A stretch of DNA of 64,000 nucleotides, from positions 16,636,962-16,700,961 of the forward strand of contig NC_069090.1 in the NCBI RefSeq assembly GCF_947172395.1. Reading direction: 5' to 3'. A program made the position numbers and the translations under genes. Shown here piece after piece: positions 47,501 to 56,500 of this stretch. The DNA comes from Bicyclus anynana. Lineage: Eukaryota; Arthropoda; Insecta; Lepidoptera; Nymphalidae. How positions within the stretch are numbered: position 1 is the first letter of the stretch; each line of letters starts with the position of its first letter. The notes under the pieces were generated by a model, which saw only the letters and a program-made list of their open reading frames with translations, was not told the DNA's origin and ran no database searches.

Positions 47501-50500
47501 TCAGTAATCCAGACTTACTTTGTTGAGTTTATACTTTGTTGAGTTAAATTATTAAAATACTTTTAAATCTATGATCCGTTTTCACAAAATAGTACAAGTT
47601 TAGTATTGGTTTGAAATTGAACAAATGTCTCATTACCTTTTTAATTTGTAGGCATCACGAGTTATGGAGTGTCAATGACGACGCTAGAAGAAGTATTCTT
47701 AAGTTTAGAAGGGGAAAACGCAGAAGAGACCGAGGCTGTAGAAGGTGTGTCTTCTGTAAAATTAGTGCGAGCGAGGGCTTTGTCTAGAAGTCTATCACTT
47801 CAGAGCAAGACTTTAAGTTATCAGGTATTTACTCTAATATGTGGCATTTTTTCGTTTTGTGTCTATATTCTATATTATTACTTATATAAAAGCAAATGGC
47901 CGTTAATCACGAAATATCGAATCGCTTAGAAATATAAAATTTGGCATGTAGGTAGTTTATAATTAGTGGACGGAGTGAACGGATTTTCCAACAGGGCCGG
48001 ATTAAAGAGGTCTAAGGGTGGATGAAACTGTGGTTTTCCGCTTGTATTATAAAACCACTAGTGTACATAACAAAATTTTAATAAAAAAAATTCAACCGAC
48101 TTCCAACTCTAAAAATAACTTTAACTAAAAAGCAAAAAATAACATCCTACCTATGTGCTACCTTCTGATCAGTTTGAAGGCGGTGCCAAGCCATTGATGT
48201 TTTAATTAAACACGTTTTAACTACAAAAATTATGTGGTTCTTTCAGAAACAGCTTTAATTAAAACACGACACTGGCTTGGCACCGCCTTCAAACTGATCA
48301 GAAGGTAGCACATAGGTAGGATGTTATTTTTTGCTTTTTAGTTAAAGTTATTTTTAGAGTTGGAAGTCGGTTGAATTTTTTTTATTAAAATTTTTATTTT
48401 TTTATTTTTAGTGTTAGCACACCTACTGCGTGTGTACAGTCACAACCTATCTAAGTGGAAAGTTCTTATCAATACAAAATTATCAAGTCCAAACACAAGG
48501 TAGCTACTGTGAGCCGTCGAGGAGTTCTCTTCACTGTGCTTCGTCTTCATCACCAGGCCCTTAATACAGTCACGATCCATCTAGGTGGAAAGTTCTTATC
48601 AATACAAATTTATCAAGTCCAAACACAAAGTAGCTACTGTGAACCGTCGAGGAGTTCTCTTCACTGTCCCTCGTCTTCATCATCAGACCCTTAATACAGT
48701 CACAATCCATCTAGGTGGAAAGTTCTCATCATCACAAATTTTATCAAGTCCAAACACAAGGTAGCTACTGTGAACCGTCGAGGAGTTCTCTTCACTGTCC
48801 CTCGTCTTCATCACCAGACCCTTAATACAGTCACAACCCATAATATAGGTGGAAAGTACTCATCAATACAAATTAATCAAGCCCAAACAAAAGGTGACTG
48901 CTGTAAATCGTTGACGAGTTCCATCGTCTGTGTTTCGGCTCCATCATCAGACCAACTCCAAACCTTCATAAAATTGTAGTGGTTTAAAATATCTTATGGA
49001 AACACTAACAAACGCACTAGCCGTCTCTACAACTTTCGAAAGTTCCCCTCAATTTCTCATGAACAAAAAAAAATGGGACCACCCTGGAAGTAAACCCTTC
49101 AAAACAAAAAAAGAATTTTCAAAATCGGTCCATAATTGACGAAATTATCGCTGGACATACATAAAAAAAAATAAAAAAAAACATACATACAGCCGAACGT
49201 AGAACCTCCTCCTTTTTGGAAGTCGGTTAAAAACAAAAATTAGCGTCATTGTGTGGATAAAGGTTTACCCACACAGCGGAGGAGACATGGTTTATACTAA
49301 GTTTAAACTATTTTAAGTTATAATTTTTTTTCCTTTTTTATAAGGAGTATGATAAACTTTTAGCTTTTATAAAATGAAGAAGATCGATCTATTACAGATT
49401 CCTGGTCCATTATCAAAATCTGAATGTTTAAATTCTGAAATTTTAAAATATATTTCTGAAATTCTAAAATATATTTTTTAATATAAGTTTTTATTTAGGA
49501 ACTGAATGACAAAGATCAACAGAAGACAACGTCCCTCCCGACGCCCCCCGCGTCGCACGCGCTCCACTCCACCACTCACGGCGTGGAACATGTTAAGGTA
49601 AATAAGGTAATTGACACGAGGAAACATATTTCATACAAACAACTAAGGACTTTAATTTCTGAAAAATAATAACGAAGTTTCTTAATAAATATGTTAGTTT
49701 AACTGACGCGGCAAACCACGAACGAACGACGGGAAACGTATTGAAAATTTGTTTGTTATTAATTAATTTTATTATTAAAAACATCCATTTTTATGGGATC
49801 AAAACAAACTTATTAAATTAATAAGAACTTTTGACTAATAATAATTGCTGCATCAGATGCATTTGTTAAACCATTCATGTTTGTCACAAGCGCCGAACAC
49901 ACTTTCAAAAGCACATTTGACATTGGAGGACAGTATCAGATCGATGGGGGCTTGTTGACGTCCACAGTTGAAGCGAACGAAGTCGTGCAGAGCGGCTGCT
50001 ATTCTGCAACGATATTTTAATAATTTAACATTTTGAGATACGAATTCGTCGAGTTACAAAAGTATCATTATAGAATACTAACTACTACAGTTAAAAGGCC
50101 GGATCGGCGATGCAACGTTTTCAGAGACGTATCCTAAATGAACTAGTTTAATGCAACGACTCAAGTCCCGTCAGCGTCGCGTCGCCGCGCCGTCCGATGT
50201 ATGGCCGTCCGATGTATGGCCTTTAAAATGTATAATTTAATATTTGAGTCTTTCTAGGTGACACCCGAAGCTCCGGTATCAGTGGACGCTTTAGGTGAAA
50301 TAGTGAAAACGAGCCCGTCGTGTTGGCGGACGTTTTGCGCGCTGGTGTACATACGCACCGTGCGCATGATACGAGACCCCTACAAGCTTTATGTTATGAT
50401 CTTCATGCCGATAAGTAAGTGTCAAATGCCATTTTTCTCATCATCACCATTAAACTGATTTCCGTTTTAAATCGATGTAGAGTCACTACTTACAAGAGCT

Positions 50501-53500
50501 TTTGTAAAAATTTAATCTAGACTTCAAAGTGACTATGAACTAACTCTACTTGAAATGTGTTAAGTTAAATTTGAATTTTAAACTTAACAGCCATATTTTA
50601 AATTTAATTCAACACTTTAAATATTTTGATTTGGTTGCAAAAAGCATAATATTTGGAAGTTTAAAACAATAAAATAATATCTTGATGGTACTTCACACGA
50701 ATTTGAGTTTATCGTTTTGGGAATAAAAAAGTGTGCCTTATAAAAGTTGCAAATCTTAACCTATACAGAAACGGTTATCTAACGATATATTACTTTTCAG
50801 TTTCCTGCGCTCTAGGTCTCTATATGAAATCGAGACAAATTGTGTTTTTTCGGATGCAGCCACTCAAATTGGACCCCAATGCCTACTTCAATAGAACCCC
50901 AATCGCTTTGTATGGTGAACAGGCCAATTTAAAAGAAATAGAGGACCTTCAAGACTCATTAGAAACTTTAGGAGCGTATCCGATAGACTTCTTTGATGGA
51001 AACTTTTCTAGCCTTTTGCACATGGAGAATTTTGGCGCATTTAGCCTAAAAGAGAGTCTCGTTCCTTTTGGGAAAATAATGGCCTATTACAATAGTACTT
51101 ACACACATAGTCTGCCTATTATAGTAAACTTATTGGACAATAGTATTTACAGGTGAGTCCATTGATCTTGATGATAGTCACGTTTATGTGAATCATAAAA
51201 ATTTAAAATTTGTTGTAGTGCCAACATAGTCGGCTAGACCCATAGATATAAATAATTATATCAGGCACTCATTTCGGTAAAAAGTATAGTAAAAAGTATA
51301 TAATCCAGTGTTCAATGTTACTCTATAACAACATTCAGCCAAATCGGCTTAGTATTTTCGGCGTGAAAGAGTAACAAACATCCACATAAACTTTCACGTT
51401 TATGAGTGAAATAGTGGGATGAGGAGTGAGATAATTTCCGTGAACAAATAGCGATTGTTGCAGATTTTGTGGATATCTAACATAAGTAATGTAATTTTTT
51501 AGGGTACTTATGTCAGCATCAGATCAATTAGATAACTTTAGACCAATAGAGGTGCTGGCGCATCCTTTCCAACAAACTGAGCAGCAAGAAGAATTTAATC
51601 TTGGCAATGTTGTATGCGCCATATTTATGGGGATGATCTTCGCTTTGGTTCCAGTGACACTTGCTGTGGATATTGTTTATGATAGAGAAGTAAGTTCTGA
51701 ATGTTTTATGATTCTACTTATATTGCTATTTTAATCAACAATGAATAACTGAGGTCCTGGGATCCTTCCTTGGAAAACACCAATATTGTTATGCAATTCT
51801 TAAATAAATCTTCATTGACTAGTATAGTACGACCAAGTAATATGACGGTCAAATTGCAATAAGTTAAGTTTTTATTATTCAATTTATCTTTCAGATAAAA
51901 GCCAAAAACCAGTTGAGAGTAAACGGGCTATCAATGAGCATGTATTTCCTAACATACTTCACTATTCTTATATTCATAATGATCATCACCAGCGTTGGAG
52001 TTCTTTGTCTTGTAAGTGTGTTACCATTTATTTTTTATGACTGTTTACTCTTTTGCATCTAATTTATCTAATTTTCTATACAGGTAATCCTTAACGATAT
52101 TCCTAGTTTGACAAACGGTTCAGCTATAACTATGTTGTCTGGTCTTCTAATACTGTACAGTCCATCAGCAATTCTGTTCAATACATGTCTGTCTTATATC
52201 TTTGACAAAATGGACTCAGCTCAGAGCATCATGCCCAATATCACCACTTGGGTTGGCGTCATACCATTTATTTTAGTCGCTGTATTAGATACGTTTAAAT
52301 GGGGTAAGTGTATTTTTAATTGTAATACATTTAAAAATATTGCCATTTTCCTTTTTATCTTATACATTTTGGAGTTTTAAACGTAGATACATATCTATTA
52401 TAATATACAATAATTATTATGACAATAGAAAATATAACAATATAAAATTATACAATATTTTTCTTTTCTTTTTTCAGGTAGCAATATTGCATTTTATCTA
52501 CATTTAGTATTCAGTTTTCTGGACGTTATGTATATACCTTATGCAATTATATACTATGTTGATAGGTAAGTGTTTTGGATATATAAAGTAACTATTAATT
52601 TGTTCATTAATGATAAATGTATCTAAAACCTAGATAAATCATGTGACGAACTGGCAATTCCCATAAAGAATACTTTTTAATTTAGATTTTGCTAGATGTC
52701 CTTTAGAGCTAATCCTTATTATTTTTTAAGAAGTTACTCAAATAAGCTGTTAAACAGTTTAGTTTTGAAGTTCATTTTCATGTACAAGAAGATAGATAGA
52801 ATCCTAATAGTTAATCTGATATCTTTTTCAGATCTTCAGAGAATCTTATAATGGTGGCAAGTGTGTTCTTGCCACCATTCCACGTTTGTCTTGTCTTTGC
52901 GCAAAAAAATAACCAGTTCATGTTACACTGTTCTTGCCTTTTTTATCATAATTGATTTATTAAATTAAATCCTCTATAAAGCTGAAGACGAATTCAGTTT
53001 TTTCTAAAACAAACGTTAAGGGCCCCTGATGCGACTTACACGGCGGTAGTTACGTCCCTGCTTGATATAGTAAACTGTTCACCTAGGGTGTACTTGACGT
53101 GCAACCTGCGCGGGCTGTGCACAGTGCCCGACCTGTCGAGCTACTTCACGGCGGAGGTGTGGGTGCTGATCGCCGCCATGCTGGTGCACGTGCCCATCTG
53201 CGGCGCAGTGCTGCTGGCAGCCGACCGGCTCAAGTCTGGCGGGAGGATATGTCCTGTATGTATTTGTTTATAATTTTTCACAATTCACAATTAGATCAAG
53301 AATTTTGACAAAATTCTGACTAAATTTTCTTCTTGTATTATATTTTAAGAATCTAGTACGACAAACGTCTCAAACGTGTCAACTTTCTTCTTGGATTATA
53401 TTTTAAGAATCTAGCAAGACAAACGTCTCTAACGTGTCAACTACTACACAGTATATAAATCTAGGAAGCGTGTTCGAAGGCTGTTTCTTCGCTTACCATC

Positions 53501-56500
53501 AGGTGTGATTGCAGTCTAATATCGTGCAAAAAAACAATTATCAATTGACGGTGTATTCTCATATAAAGATGATCATCGTGAGAATTGATATTTCAGCACA
53601 AGAGCAGTACTCCCGAGAAGCCAGAAATAGAGTCGGAGGTGGGGGGCGAGGTGGGGGAGGACGAGGACGTGAGGCGCGAACGACGCCGCGTGTCCTCGCT
53701 ACTGCACCTGTCGCCAGAGAACTCGCAGCAGGCACCTGCGCTGCTTGTGCATGTGAGTCTACATCCAGAAACACAAATGTATAAGTTGATCCTAAATCAG
53801 TGTTATACAAATTAACTGTCTCGTTGATATAAACTGGACTAACGGCATTCATATCCACGTCTGGCTTCAGATTATGAGATCTCGGGCCTTGGGCCTGATA
53901 CCTGAGTCGGGTATGAGATATTAAGCTTTTCTTTCTTCTAAGAAATTCACTTTAGCAGTTTGGAGTTGGGAAGTTGATTGTGTTATACACTTGGGGAACA
54001 CGTTAACGTTAACGCTTTTGGTCTCGCGATTATTATTATTAACAATTGAGAATGCTGATTGCAATTCTGCAACAAACATTATTATCGTTCTAAAAGGGCT
54101 AACCCGCAATGGAACTAAGCTCCAATTCTTGTCGCCTTTAAGGAATGAGACCTGGCCATGCAGTGGGACAACTAAGATAATGATGATTGTTACACAAAGG
54201 AGATCATTCACGCGCCATACATTTCTGGGCTCTTTTTTGAAAGTGCCGGCCAACAAAAAAAAATTGCACGACTCGTTAGAATTAGCCATTTGGAGTAATA
54301 GCTAATATGGCATGAAAGTTGTAGGAGGGCTCTGAACCAAGTTATACAGGTTCGATGATTCGTTATTTCCATACATTTTGTCAATTTTCAAAAGTGCCCG
54401 CCAAGAAAAAAAACTGATACGTATCGTTAGAACTGCCCATTTGGAGCAATAGTTAATATGGCACAAATATTGTATTTCCAGTTTTTTTTTCTTAGCGGGC
54501 ACTTTTAAAAGTAGACAAAATGTATGGAAATAACGAATCATCGAACCTGTATAATTTGGTTCAGAGCCACCTGACAACTTTTATGCCATATTAGCTATTA
54601 CTTCAAATGATTAATTCTAACGATTCGTGCCATTTTTTTTCGTTGGCCGACACTTTCAAAAAGGGCCCAAAATGAATGATCTCCTTTTTATATATTTTTT
54701 CCCCGTCACCAGAATCTGCGCAAGGAGTACAAGTTACGTGGCTCGCAGAAGGGTAATGCCTGCTGCGGTGGCGGTGAGCCTCTGAAGCGGGCGGCCTTGG
54801 CGCGCCTGTCGCTGGCGGTGCACGGCGGAGAGGTGTTCGGCCTGCTGGGGCACAACGGCGCTGGGAAGACAACCACTATGAAGATCATCACTGCGGAGGA
54901 GCGGCTTTCTTGCGGCACTGTGAGAATCAATAATCAATGTTAAACAAAGTCCCTGACACGAGTAAGGACGAAGGAGTAAAGGCTCTCGTGATTTTGTTGC
55001 TAGTGGTAGATTAGGGGGGAGGTATTTGGTCTGGTGCGGCACAACTAGCACTATGAAGATCATCATTGCGGAGAAGCCGCTTACTGCACTGTGACATTGT
55101 TAAGGCGAGTCGCTGAAGTTGGCGTTTCTGGTACGTTTGTTGCTAACAGTGGATTAGGGGGAAGGTGTTACGTCTTTTGGGGACGTAAGTACGAGTATCA
55201 TTATAATGGATACTAACTACTCTATGTTACCTATATCAATAATGTGATTTTTTCTGTGTATTTGCGTTAAGTTCCTTAAGGCTGATATGGGGATTGAGCC
55301 CAGAAACTGTTCTAGAATTATCTAGGGTAATGAAACGGGTTCTCTAAGGGTGTCTGTCTTCTACCATTCGGACCTCAGCTTATTGAAAACGGCAATTTCT
55401 TACATGCTGCGGAACCAACTATGATTACTGATTCACTCCACAAATCCCTGCCCTGTATGTCTCTATAAACTGAGGAGTCTCACAGAATAACTTGAAAATT
55501 ATTGTGCAGGTGATGCTCGACGGGCAGAACATCGACGACACCCAGTCGGGCCCGTTTCAGATGCTCGGCTACTGTCCGCAACACGACGCGCTGTGGAAGA
55601 ACGTCACCATCCGCGAGCACATCGAATGCTATGCTGCCATCCGTGGTATCAGCAAGGCTGACACGCCGAGGTTCGTTCCCTTTATTCACAGGCCTCAATA
55701 GCTTCACGGTAAAGGTGTTGGACTGAGAGTTCGTGGTTCGATTCTCTTAATACTGTATTCAGTGACTTCAAATAGTTGGAGGGGAACAAGAAAATTGATC
55801 ATATTTAAAAGATATGTTTATTATTCTTAAAAAAAGTGAAGGATCCTATTTCTGACTCCAATTTAGGTCCTTGTGCGTAAAAAAGTAATTTGGTTTAACA
55901 TGATGATTCGCTGTGTAAAATGCTGCCATCCGCAACATCAGAAAGATTCGTTAACTTTATTCAAAGTGAACCTTGCTTCTGATTCCAATTATGATCGTAG
56001 TATAGGGGCATGGAAATGTCATTTGTTTTGCTATGTTGAATCACTGACTGATGAAACAAGGAGAAAGGTCCACTTGATGTTAAGTGGAAAATCATCACCA
56101 TGATAGAGATGAACTCTACAAACACGTTATATTAATGCAACAACCTGCTCCTTTCAACCAGAGGAATAAGTCTTAAGCCTCATGCTGAGGGTTTGGTGAT
56201 GATGATGATTGTGCTAATTTCAGGATAGTAGACGCGTATTTGCACGGGCTGCAGATAATGGAGCACGCGGGTAAAAACGCTGAAGAATGCTCAGGAGGGA
56301 CGCGCCGCAAGCTGTCCTTCGCGTTGGCGATGGTGGGCAGTCCGCGCGTGGTGCTGCTGGACGAGCCCTCCACCGGCATGGACCCGAGGAGCAAGCGCTT
56401 CCTCTGGGACACTATCCTGGCCAGTTTCCAGGTAAGCTGAGAGTCCATAAACGGTTGATGCTTGATATTTAGAAACAAGGAAAAGTTTTGATTGACCGTG

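Larger units (their letters stand above)
48074..49236. mobile_element. Composite non-autonomous transposon in ABCA intron 17
   Basis: The left part holds ttcaaccgacttcca (48091-) and the right end ttggaagtcggttaaa (49217-49232) in reverse orientation. The stretch gccgaacgtagaacctcctc before the right end is also found at 22764. The hairpin and the 4 x 130 bp array lie inside. Boundaries are approximate. No open frame. Confidence 0.55.

Noticed and set aside
52841..52893. Extra ABCA exon between exons 24 and 25
   Set aside because: Including it breaks the phase into exon 25, whereas exons 24 and 25 join directly to give the expected YYVDRVYL. Kept only as a finding.
53559..53858. Minus-strand open frame of 99 codons
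   Set aside because: It is the antisense shadow of GC-rich ABCA exon 26. The Pro/Arg-rich reading is an artefact of the acidic codons on the plus strand.
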